From: Cordia subcordata
Taxonomy: Eukaryota > Streptophyta > Magnoliopsida > Boraginales > Cordiaceae
Direction: 5' to 3'
DNA length: 64,000 nucleotides
NCBI GenBank assembly: GCA_028554755.1
Contig: JAPTOF010000004.1
Location: forward strand, 3,582,501 to 3,646,500
Shown piece by piece: positions 35,789 to 64,000 of the stretch. Below the pieces are notes generated by a model. The model ran no database searches. It was not told the DNA's origin and saw nothing but the letters and a program-made list of their open reading frames with translations. Made by a program: the position numbers and the translations under genes. Positions within the stretch are counted from its first letter, which is position 1. Each line of letters starts with the position of its first letter.

Positions 35789-36390
35789 GAGTCTGTTTGG
35801 CTTTTTTGAAAGGGTTAACCAAAGGAGAACCCCTTTCACACTTGGCCAGAGGCCCCTTAACCAGGCGGGAGGTAAATCGAGGGATGTGCGTGAGTGGCAG
35901 CCCGACCAGGGAGAGGACCAACGGGCGTGAAAATCCAGCAACAGCCCCCGCAATATTTCAGCAGAGTACTGCCGCCACACGGACTCGATCCCGCGTTGTC
36001 AGGGTGTCTCCACCCTAATCACCTGTTTGGCTTTGCTTATATCTAAGCGTTGTTCGTAAGTAAAAAATTATTTTTAAATTATTGATAAATAAGTAAAAAT
36101 GTATTGAAATAATATATATTTATAAATTATTGATATGTTTAGTAAATAAGTATTTATAAATAATAATAATAATTAAAATAATTAAAAAGAATGTGTAATT
36201 AATTAATTTGATAAATAAGTAATTCTCAAGTATAAGGTCAAATATATCATTTTAACAAAGTTGATCACTTGACTTATAAGTACAAAAAAAAAAAAAGTAG
36301 CTCCAAGTTTTTTTTTCCCCTGCGAATAAACAAGTTAGCCAATCATGTTACTTTTTATTTTTTGACTTATAAGCAAAGCCAGACACCCTC
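35789..36390. mobile_element. TTA-flanked MITE (~372 bp) interrupted by a SINE-like insertion
   Basis: The left terminus GAGTCTGTTTGGCTTT and the reverse complement of the right terminus, GAGGGTGTCTGGCTTT, are terminal inverted repeats, with TTA at 35786-35788 and 36391-36393. Without the nested insertion the element is about 372 bp, close to the 392-bp relative at 51545-51936. The 3-bp TTA duplication and the termini indicate a Tourist-like (PIF/Harbinger) MITE. Confidence 0.75.
35805..36022 (-). mobile_element. SINE-like retroposon with 12-bp target-site duplication
   Basis: A GC-rich 218-bp block is flanked by exact copies of CTGTTTGGCTTT at 35793-35804 and 36023-36034. Read on the minus strand it starts GTGATTAGGGTGG, carries a tRNA B-box-like GGATCGAGTCC (35991-35981), and ends in TTTCAAA merging into the duplicated site. 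No clear A box is seen. Length, B box, A-tail and long exact duplication fit a tRNA-derived SINE; the plus-strand frame inside it is not a gene. Confidence 0.7.
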
Positions 36391-36393
36391 TTA

Positions 36394-36501
36394 GAGCCTG
36401 TTTATTTTATAACTTATAAATTTGTAGAATAAAGTACTTTCTCATATATTTTTTATTATTGACAACTTATGAACCCCAAATAAACTTAGCCAAACAGGCT
36501 G
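36394..36501. mobile_element. Short MITE derivative abutting the previous element
   Basis: The left end GAGCCTGTTT and the reverse complement of the right end, CAGCCTGTTTGGC, are inverted repeats. TTA at 36391-36393 is shared with the neighbouring MITE and is repeated at 36502-36504. It is 108 bp long. Confidence 0.55.
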
Positions 36502-38516
36502 TTAGTCTAAAAGTATATGTACTTTTAACAAGGTTTAGAGATTAATTAAATAGTAAGGTTACTACTCTCAAATGATATTTTAGGCCCAAATCTCTTGGAC
36601 TTATTTTTTATTCTACATTTAAAGGATTTGTAGCATTTCTTTACATGTGAAAATTCTTTATTTCAGTTTTACTCCAACAGTTTTCTTACATTTAATTAAA
36701 TTCTTATTTGAGAAATTCGTGGTTCAATTTTACTCTAACAGTTTTTCTATTTTAAAATTTCTCTAATATCATTTCAAGGGATGAATTTACTATATCTAGA
36801 TGTAGAGATATCAAAAATTAATTTAGGAGATGAAATTTCTATCTCCACATGTAGAGATAGATGTAGGAAATGTGTTGGTACTATTTATCCCTTCATTTAT
36901 CTCTACATATGGAATAGGAAGAGCTTCAGGGCAAATGTTGTAAATGCTATAAAGGTCAGATAGTTGGGTTGGATTAGAGGTAAAGATTAAGAGAAAAAAA
37001 TATATACGTCTTGTTTGTTTTTGCATTTTTTTAAAGTTGCTTATTACCAATTGATATCTATAAGTAATTTTTTATACTTATAAGCAAATGAAATAAGTAG
37101 AAAAGTATTTGTATAAAATGTACTTATAAGTTATTGATATATTTGATAATATGTTCTCATAAGTAGTAACATTTATTAAAATGTTTAAGGATAACCTTTA
37201 ATCAACAATATCGTAAAACAAAATTAGTTTTTTAAAGGGTACAAATATATGTTTATTTGCTCAATTCCCATTGCTTATAAGCGGATTTAAAAAGAAAAAA
37301 AAAATTAAAAGGGTACTTTTTTTTTTGTGCTTATAAGATATGTTCGCTTGCTTATAAGTTCAATTTACCAAATATGTAAATGTATCAACTTATAAGCATT
37401 ACCAAATACCATCTTTACATGGCTATTTATTTTCTCTTAGGAATTTGATGATAGGATATTTATATCTCCGATCTCGCTTCCAAGTTCAAAATTTTGAATG
37501 CTGGAATGACAATATTCAATTTGTTACAATATTTATTTTGGATTTGTTTAGATTGATCTCCTATTAAAAAAACAAAATCAATTGAACCGAGCATTTATTT
37601 TTCTCCTTTTTCAATATTCCCACTTCAACCTTAAAATGATCTGGGAAGACCATCGATGCATGAAAAGTCATTTTCATCTTTTATTTGAGGTCCATACACA
37701 TTTGGGTTTCGCCAAGTGTTTTGAAAGCTGAATTTGGCGCAGCATAGAGCAGGCGTGTTGTTGGTCGAAATAAAGGGAACAGACGTAACTTTCTATTGCA
37801 CCTTTGAGGCAAAGAACGAAAAAAAAAAAAAAGGAAAAATGGAGTTTCAAAAAGTATAATCCAGAAAATTGTCACCATCTTTATGTCCATTTGCTCATTT
37901 ATGAAGTCTGTGGCAACAAATAAATAGCCGAGGTTATGGTTCTCTTTGAGAGATTACTGAGGGGTGGAGAAGATGGGAACTGAAAACTGATTCTCAAAGG
38001 TTGGTGCAGCTGATAAAGAATCGGTTAGCTGCTTGCAGGAGACACCGCGTTATGTTGAAAAATGTAGGAGCACAATGGCTAATCATTCTAAGTTCACCTT
38101 AGTGCATAGAAAGTTAATAGATATGCTGATTGGCTCGTGAATTTCGACTTGCAACTTTTTATTGGCCCTCATCTTATGACAGATTCTCCTTACCCCTTGA
38201 GAAAATTTTGTTGGAGAAGATTATAGAGGGGTGACTATCCCAACGGTTAATTGTTTATAACCGACTTTGCCTCCTTGTAAAAGAAAAAATAAGTCCGTGC
38301 GTGTTAATGATAATTCCCTTAGGTTTAATTTCAACGGGGAGTTTGGATCATCCTAATGGTATGAGGTATATTAATGGTAAGAGATTGCACATCTACGATA
38401 AATTCAATTTTGTCCGTTAAATATTAAAATTAAATAATTGTTTTACTATTCATCACCGTGGATCCAGACATGGACCCACGCACCTCACATACTATTTTTG
38501 CATCTCGATGTTCATA

Positions 38517-38728
38517 TCAGGCTCAACAAGATTTCTTTTAAAACTTTCGGAAAAAAAGTACTTGTTTGAAAAGCCAAAAATTTTAATTTTTGGGAAAAAA
38601 AAATTGTCATTAAACATTTTTCAAAGTTTTTTAATTTTTTTGAAATCTAATCTAAAATACTCATTAAAAAAAATGTGCTTTTCCATGGAAACAAGTGCTT
38701 TTCAATAAAAGCTAATCCAAACAGGCCC
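38517..38728. mobile_element. Decayed MITE, right terminus intact
   Basis: The right end CTAATCCAAACAGGCCC followed by TAA matches the family represented at 39152-39377, and the interior has the same AAAAAGTAC and AAGTGCTTTT blocks. The left end is too degraded to place exactly. Confidence 0.45.
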
Positions 38729-38767
38729 TAAAGTCAAAGAAGATGAAAATCAATGGATTAACAAAAG

Positions 38768-39150
38768 TTGGGCTTGTACAATGTTTTCCATGGCTCAAAA
38801 GCCCAAACAATAAATATCCCAGTCCAATCTAAATTTGCACAAATGGTATCATACAGCTCTACAACAAGGACCACAAAGGACAGGCCCCAGTTACAGATGG
38901 ACAGCTTTGTATTTCTTGGTCCACTCCAGTGGTCGACAAATGAACTTTTCCCGAACATCATGGCGGTGATATGCAAAATAAAGTGCTCAAACAATCAGCG
39001 GCCTTCGACGGCCAAGATTGGACCGAACATCATTTCCCAAATCTCAACCGTCCTTTTTCGGATTCTCCTATATAACAACACTGCCTTTTCTCTGCACGTC
39101 CTCGGATGTGTCAAACCTAGGTGTCCGAAACGCTCAAGTACACGCGATTT
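38768..39150 (+). promoter_or_regulatory. Promoter-like segment without a following gene
   Basis: The segment has TGGGCTT at 38769-38775 and AAAAGCCCAAAC (about 38797-38808), GGCCTTCGACGGCC (about 39000-39013), and a TATA-like CTATATAAC at 39069, followed by a C-rich leader-like run. Site-II-like TGGGC(T/C) elements are typical of promoters of highly expressed housekeeping genes. No start codon with a sustained frame follows. A MITE begins at 39152. Confidence 0.35.
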
Positions 39151-39151
39151 A

Positions 39152-39377
39152 GGGCTTGTTTGGATTTTTTTTTTTAGGAAAAAGTATTTTTTTTTTCATG
39201 AAAAAGTTGTGTTAAATTTGTAATAATTATTTGATTTGATTTTCAAAAAAGTTGAAACTCTGAAAAAAGCTCAAATACAATTTTTTTAAGAAGTCAGAAT
39301 TTTCAGCTTCTAAAAAAAATTATTTTTCAAAAGTTATTAAAAAAAACGTTTCTAAAAAAACTAATCCAAACGAGTCC
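39152..39377. mobile_element. Tourist-like MITE with TTA target duplication
   Basis: The left terminus GGGCTTGTTTGGATT and the reverse complement of the right terminus, GGACTCGTTTGGATT, are inverted repeats differing at two positions. TTA flanks both sides (39149-39151 and 39378-39380). It is 226 bp, non-coding, and the best-preserved copy of this family in the window. Confidence 0.8.
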
Positions 39378-40628
39378 TTAGTACTCTCCCATAACTGTTA
39401 AATAAGCCCACTCGCAGTAATCTCACGCTTCTTTACGCGAACGCACCATATTCGCTACTCCACAGTTGATTTGGGGGATTCCCAAAAACTGAATTGAATC
39501 GGATTAAATTTAGTCAAATTAATTTTGTTTGGTTATTTTTTAAAATATTTGAGTTTGTTTGATTTGATTCAATTAGAAAAAAATAGATCAAATTAATCAA
39601 ATAATAATTTATATTATTACATATGAATATTTAGTATTTTAGATGCACATATATATATTTCATGTTATTATAAACCATCTAATTTGTAACAAAACTTAAT
39701 TAAGATTTTTATATTTAGTTATGTGTATGATTTCATTAATATTGTTTATGACATATTTTAATGAATAAGGTGATTTATTTAGATTTTGTTATATTCTTAT
39801 GCTGAAATTTATCTTTTCTATTTTAATTCGACCTGAATAGACGAAAATATATTTAGATTTTCGTCTATTCGGTTTTTAGAAACTTCAATTCAATTTGGTT
39901 TGCTTTTGAATTAAAAAAAAAGAAAAAGAAAAGACAATTCGATTAAGAATGATCTACTCGGTTTGTTAAATAATAACTTAATGCTCGTCCCGCAATTTGG
40001 AGTAAAAGAAGTACAAGGATCATAGCGCGTGGGACACATTTCTTTATCCTGCAGTGACATGGAGCTTAATAAAGAGTCAATGGGAACGTGGCTTTCGGTG
40101 ATTGGCTGTTTATCCCAGCGTTTTCTGACAATGCGGTGACTGGAGCTAATTTTTCGCATTTATCGACCCCTAAATATTCTCAGCTGCTGATGGCGCTTAC
40201 CACTCCCCTGGATCTGTAATTAAGGATTTAATGTAATCTTATAGTTTGATTGTTATTTTGCACTTCACATATGAATAGTCATAAATGCCCTCTTGTAGGA
40301 GCATATTAGCGAAAGTACCACTTTGGCTTTCATTCGTTTCCGAGTCACCGAAAACGTGTGATTTGGCTTAAAATATTCAGAGCCATACAAAGAGCAAGAG
40401 ATAAATTCTTCAGTGTTAGGGAAAATAGTTAAATATCTCATTTTAAAAAATTACAACTAAAATGTTATATTTTTTAAATTAATGAGTAAAAATGTCACAA
40501 AATTCATTTTCTAGTTTTCAAAACTCGAAGATCTCTTTTGATTTTTGACATTTTTGAGTTTTTAAAACTTGAAGATCTACTTTTCAAAAAGATTTTTTTT
40601 AAATACATGGCATTTTAATTTTTTTTAA

Positions 40629-41344
40629 GGGTCTGTTCGGCAAATTTAGCTGTTGTAGTAGCTAATAACTGTTTGGGTAGCGGATAGCTATTGTATTTTA
40701 GCTGTTAGAGGATGACTGTTTAACTAGTTGATTGAACAAAATGTATTCGGTAAAATTAGCTATTAGATTAGGTAATGAATGTTAAATGACGTAAAAGGAC
40801 ATGATATCATGTCATTATTATTATTGTTATTATGATAATTGTAATTACTATTACTATTATAGGAATAAGATAATATATTTCACAATTAGATATTTATTTT
40901 CATAATCATATTTTAATATTAAAGTATAACTAATTTTTTTTATAAAATATTTATATTAATATTACAAAAATTAATTTTAATAGATTCAAAATTATTTTGT
41001 TAAAAAAATGTACTAATAAAATTTATGCTTTTAGTAATGTTGATTATTTAGAAATTAAAATCCATTTTTATATTATTTCTTATTTATATTTGTTAAAGAA
41101 AAGATAAAAATATAGAGAGAGATTGGAAAAAGAATAGAAAAATAAAAAGGGTAGAATTACCCAAAAAAAATGAATAGCTAAAAGTTACCTGAAACACTAA
41201 AATTTTTAGCATTTGAGAAACGCTAAAAGCTACCTAAAAAGCTATGTGAAACGCTAGTTACCGAATAGTAATAATTTAGCAAAATAGTGTTTTAACCAGT
41301 CAAAATGCTAAATGTTACTTGAAAAGCTGTTGCCGAACACGCAC
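40629..41344. mobile_element. PIF/Harbinger-like MITE, 716 bp, with TAA target duplication
   Basis: The left terminus GGGTCTGTTCGGCAA and the reverse complement of the right terminus, GTGCGTGTTCGGCAA, are inverted repeats, flanked by TAA at 40626-40628 and 41345-41347. The last ~180 bp contain many AGCTAAAAGTTACCT-like short repeats. It has no coding capacity. A diverged sister lies at 18475-19167. Confidence 0.75.
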
Positions 41345-41735
41345 TAAGTGGAGGCATTTAACTCATTCTCTCCCGGGTGTGAGGTCTGGGGCACGAAATT
41401 TGTTTAAGAAGGTATAATCTAAGTTACTAGGATACGAAATTTATTTATAATTATTTTTCAAATTGACTTCAACTTAAAAATGTAAACGAGTTCTATATCA
41501 ACCACTACTAAACTATACTTTCCCCACCTTATGATCGATTGCTTATTAAGATAATTGAGTAAAATGAGACGCACAGCAAGGAAATTTGTCACCAACAGTA
41601 ATGATATACTTTGATATTTTGAGGGGTTAAATGCATATCTCATTCTTCTTTTATTGTAAATCTTAGTATGAGAATAATAAATAAGCCTTTTTTTTCATCT
41701 AAATGTATGGTAAATTCCCACGGTTTGCGTTTAAT

Positions 41736-41824
41736 ATTCATCAAGGTGATTTTACTCGATTGAACAAGCGAATGCAATGTATTCATCAAGGTGATTTTAC
41801 TCGATTGAACAAGCGAATGCAATG
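41736..41824 (+). repeat. Perfect 45-bp tandem duplication
   Basis: ATTCATCAAGGTGATTTTAC and the following bases to AAGCGAATGCAATG occur twice in direct succession (41736-41780 and 41781-41824) without a mismatch, indicating a recent duplication. Nothing functional is visible around it. Confidence 0.9.
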
Positions 41825-42749
41825 AATGGCAAGTCACTTCAATTAAATTAGAAATGAGCAAAACTATCCAGTAGTTGGCCTCTAAGCTAGCCATCCAACA
41901 TATTTGGGCAGAACGATGTACACGTTGGTATAAATTCATTGTTATTGGAGTGTACAAGAAAGTCTTATTCTATTGTCGGATAAACACAAAAATTCTTCTA
42001 AATTCATAAACTTTAATTTGTTGCCAGTTCTAAATCAACGTTTATAGAAAAAAGATCCTGCTATTTGACCATTCTTGACTGCTCATTCCAAGTTGAATTA
42101 TGAAAAATTTCCGAGTAATTGAGGTTGATCATACAAAGTTGACATATATAAGTGCTTGTTTTTTTTAGTAAAACAATGCTCAATTTAAACTCGACTTAGT
42201 TTGACTCGATTGAAATTGTAATTAACTTTTGTCATTTTGAATAAACTCTCACATAAAAGTTTCAAACTAAAGTGATCTTAAAATTATAGACTGAAATTAT
42301 CTTTGAAGAATTGACTAAGGAAGATAATAACAGAGCATAATCCTAAATCATAAGTCAACATCAATACAAATTAACTTTTTTGTAATTCGAATCTAAAAAT
42401 CAATTCAAATTTATTACTTTCTTGCTTTTTGTGAAGCAAATATGTCAAAACAAAAATCAAATATATTTTGTTTAAACTTGGTAAGAAAAATTTAAAACAT
42501 ATGCTTCAATAATAACACTCATCGCTTAAGATATACAGATTTTAAATTTGAGTCATTGATAGAGTTAAACTTGGAAAATCATCTATCTCAATGAAAAAAT
42601 AAAGAAACCTTAGTTAAAAAGGAAAAATTTGTTCTAACACCACAACAAAAAAGGTGGTCAACCCAGCCGAGCTGGATAGAAAAGTAAACGCCTGAAAACC
42701 TAACAACCACCTTTGCCAAATCGAGAAGAACTTTATGTCGGCCACGATC

Positions 42750-43050
42750 TAGCAATCCATGACGTTGTTAAATGCCACGTCATGCGCAGCCAACGACGTC
42801 GTATCACGCCACCTTTAGTTCCTCACCGGTCTGGCATTTGAAAACCCTGGGACCCACACGACACCTCGTCGCTTGCGCTGAGCTGTCCGCGTTCCGGGAC
42901 CCGTTTCCGTAATAACCGAAAATCTAGGAGGGTATTTATGGAATTTAGTTCATTGAACAAATCAATTAAGAGCCTTTTTAATAAATATAAACTGCTTCGG
43001 ACCAAATCCCAAATATCGTGGGAAGAACGAGCAAAAGAAACGCAAAAAGG

Positions 43051-43081
<31 letters not shown>

Positions 43082-43525
43082 TATAAAACAGAAAAACGAA
43101 AAGGCTTTTTGCTTAACAAAGCAAGCGAGAGGTTTTAAAGTTCTTCAATCAATCTTCTTCGTTATTCTTCTTCTTCATCTTCTCTCATTTCATTCTCAAC
43201 ACAAAAAGAAAAATCTCTCCTAAATTTTTTTATTATAGAATCGGATTGGTGTTAATATTGAGAAAATAAGATAAAAGAAAAATCGAGAAAGAAAAAAAGA
43301 GCTCATTTTGGCTTGCAGATCTTGCTGAGGGAAGTTCATTTGAATTGCATTTTGCAGTGGAAGCAGTTGAAGAAGAGGAAGAGAAAATCTATTTTGTTAT
43401 TTATTTATTTATTTTTTGATCTGATTTTTTTGTTATTTATACACACACATATGTTGCCTGTGGATTCAAGAGCTGATTGATTGTTAAGCAGCTGAAGTTA
43501 TCTGATCTGATTGAAACGGATTGAA
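42750..43525 (+). promoter_or_regulatory. Myosin XI promoter and leader, with ACGT elements and an upstream ORF
   Basis: Three ACGT-core elements lie close together in 42755-42805 (CATGACGTTG, GCCACGTCATG, AACGACGTCGT), typical bZIP/TGA targets. A TATA-like AAATATAAAC is at 42983. The leader has a long CT-rich tract (43141-43200). An upstream ORF of nine codons starts at 43451 and stops at 43478-43480, 45 bp before the true ATG at 43526. The transcription start is inferred. Confidence 0.5.
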
Positions 43526-62433
<18,908 letters not shown>

Positions 62434-64000
62434 GTAACTCAAAAAAGTCCTACTTTAATATCCTTCATGGAAGTTTTATATGCTGTAAATCCATTCTTTT
62501 TTCTATTCCTTTTATTTTTTTTCCCCGAAATATAGGTTGCTTAGTATTATTCTTTGTATTTAGAATTGTAAAGATCCATAGCATAAGCGCAGGCCGTTGG
62601 TTTATTGGCCTAATGCTTTTTTTGCTTTGTGCTTATGTTCGTGGCGAGATGAGCAGCATTCTTTATAGGAAGTTAGGGGAAGGTATACGAATACCAGAAA
62701 GGTGGTCTTGCTTTGTATTTTGTAATTCAACAATTGTCAACACTGGCTATATATTTCTGCAATATAGTTGTTATTGCCGAGTTATTTTCTCAATTTCTTT
62801 GCATAGACTATAAGAGATTACTAGCTTATGATACTTCTGACTGCTTCTCTAGTGTGCCTTTTTGTCTGTGCTCATTTAGGTGTTTAAAATAAAAAGTAAA
62901 TCTTGCTAACTTTTTGTAAGAAGTACTTATAAGCGGTCAAAATAAGTAAGGCCAAACACCCTTTTAGTTTGGAACCCCAAGCATGTGTGGTAGGCAAACA
63001 ATGAAGCAGAAGCTGATATTCTAATTAAAGAGAGACTTGGATCTCCTCATAACATTAACTGAGTTTTGTTAAAAGCTGGCTTGCCTTTGGCTGGATACTC
63101 GAATGTGTTTGCTTTACTATTACAATAAGAAATTAGGAAAAAAAAAAAACAAAGAATTAATTAATGTATAGCTCAAGATATAATACCAATTTATAGAGCC
63201 ATGACTTTTCTTAATACGTGATAAGTATGAAGGTCATGGTTTCACAATTCGAGGAGTTAAACAAAATGATCAGTTCAGTAAAAATTTAGGAATGATAGTA
63301 ATTTATTTATAAAAAGATGAGATATTTATAGCCAAAAACTATTAAATTATGATATTTATATTTATTAACGTAAATGTGAGTCTAGTTACACTTAATGAAG
63401 CGTATTTTGGGAGAGTAATAAAGTTAGAAAGACCTTCATTACTCTCAACAGAACCTCCGGATTTCTTTCGTTTTAATCTGTAAATTTCGTGTCTTAAATC
63501 TTAGATTTGTTGTTCAAATCCTGTATATAACGTTTTCACAGAACATTCAAGAGCCCGTAAAAAGTAATATTAAGAGCGCATTTTTAAATGCATTTTTTTC
63601 TATAATTTTTTAGAAAAATATTTTTTGAGAAGTTAAAATTTTTAGCTTCTAAAAAAAGTTGAATTTGAACATTTATTAGAGTTTTAACTTTTTTTTTCTT
63701 TTTGAAGATACGTTAAATACTTAATATAAAAAATAAATTACTTATTACAAGAAAAAAAGTTTTTCATTAAAAAAACTAATCCAGATGGGCCTTAATTGAA
63801 ATAAGAGTCCGTTTGGCTCACCTTTTAGATATTTTAAAGTGCTTCATATGAATTTAAAAGCCGGAACCGTCCTATTTGGCCCATTTTTAAATATGCTTCT
63901 ACATAAAAGTTAAAACTATAAAATGGTGAAGACCCAGAAGCGTCAAATTGGCACTTCTTCAAAAAGATTTTGGAAAAGCTATTTTTACATTATGTCATAA
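62434..64000. other. 3' flank of the myosin gene with repeats
   Basis: The first ~400 bp are the probable myosin 3' UTR and termination region. A CTTATAAG motif remnant (62926-62968), a decayed MITE (63573-63791) and a second repeat starting at 63808 and running off the window follow. No gene is visible. Confidence 0.6.
63573..63791. mobile_element. Decayed TTA-flanked MITE
   Basis: The right terminus AATCCAGATGGGCC is followed by TTA (63792-63794), and TTA also precedes the left end (63570-63572). The interior carries AAAAAAGTT and AGTTTTAACTT blocks like the GGGCCTGTTTGG family. The left inverted repeat is degraded. Confidence 0.45.

Larger units (their letters stand above)
30301..43525. 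other. 13-kb gene-poor, repeat-rich region
   Basis: No gene with a recognisable product is visible on either strand. The longest frames (for example 35495-35809, 38768-39223, 41640-41957) have no recognisable domains. The stretch is AT-rich and contains the MITEs, SINE-like insertion and tandem repeats listed separately, several diffuse tracts with CTTATAAG motifs (about 34680-35010, 37030-37410), a promoter-like segment (38768-39150), and the myosin promoter at the right end. Confidence 0.65.

Noticed and set aside
35797..36018. Open reading frame of 73 codons
   Set aside because: It lies wholly inside the SINE-like insertion, with its B box and target duplications. The frame reflects GC-rich content, not a gene.

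Overview
This window is eudicot nuclear DNA. The evidence is AT-rich intergenic sequence, intron-rich genes with GT-AG (and one GC-AG) introns, many TTA-flanked MITE-like repeats, and seven genes whose products are plant-specific or plant-typed. I cannot name the species. All exon models were built by hand by joining reading frames at splice signals. Every model closes in frame, and the final lengths (PSB28 181 aa, MIK1 1024 aa, WD40 protein 516 aa, pfkB kinase 419 aa, MCTP 1008 aa, myosin 1507 aa) agree with what I remember of the families.

Layout: 1-1056 (+) is the 3' part of an SDD1-type subtilase. 1912-3329 (-) is PSB28, a nuclear-encoded photosystem II assembly factor with a transit peptide. 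7073-10413 (+) is the LRR receptor kinase MIK1, followed by three tandem ~190-bp repeats. 11410-17391 (-) is a LisH/CTLH/WD40 protein. 21178-25248 (+) is a 13-exon pfkB-family sugar kinase. 27163-30189 (-) is an intronless MCTP (four C2 domains plus a C-terminal membrane domain). 30190-43525 is a gene-poor, repeat-rich stretch. 43526-62433 (+) is a complete class XI myosin with 39 coding exons. 62434-64000 is its 3' flank plus repeats.

The genes do not form a pathway. Their order is nevertheless informative: from memory, Arabidopsis homologues of these seven genes are split over three blocks (SDD1, an MCTP and myosin XI-B on chromosome 1; PSB28, MIK1, a pfkB kinase and myosin XI-H on chromosome 4; myosin MYA2, a pfkB kinase and a WD40 protein on chromosome 5). 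The window looks like the less-fractionated ancestral order.

The rest of the interest is in mobile DNA and small regulatory details: a 1.0-kb hAT-like element with an exact 8-bp target duplication; a Helitron-like element; a SINE-like retroposon with a 12-bp target duplication nested inside a TTA-flanked MITE; several other MITEs, including one inside a myosin intron; a plastid 23S rRNA fragment in another myosin intron; short upstream ORFs in the leaders of three genes; and G-boxes around the pfkB transcription start. I found no CRISPR array, no intact autonomous transposon, no functional tRNA or rRNA gene, and nothing that I would call an undescribed system.
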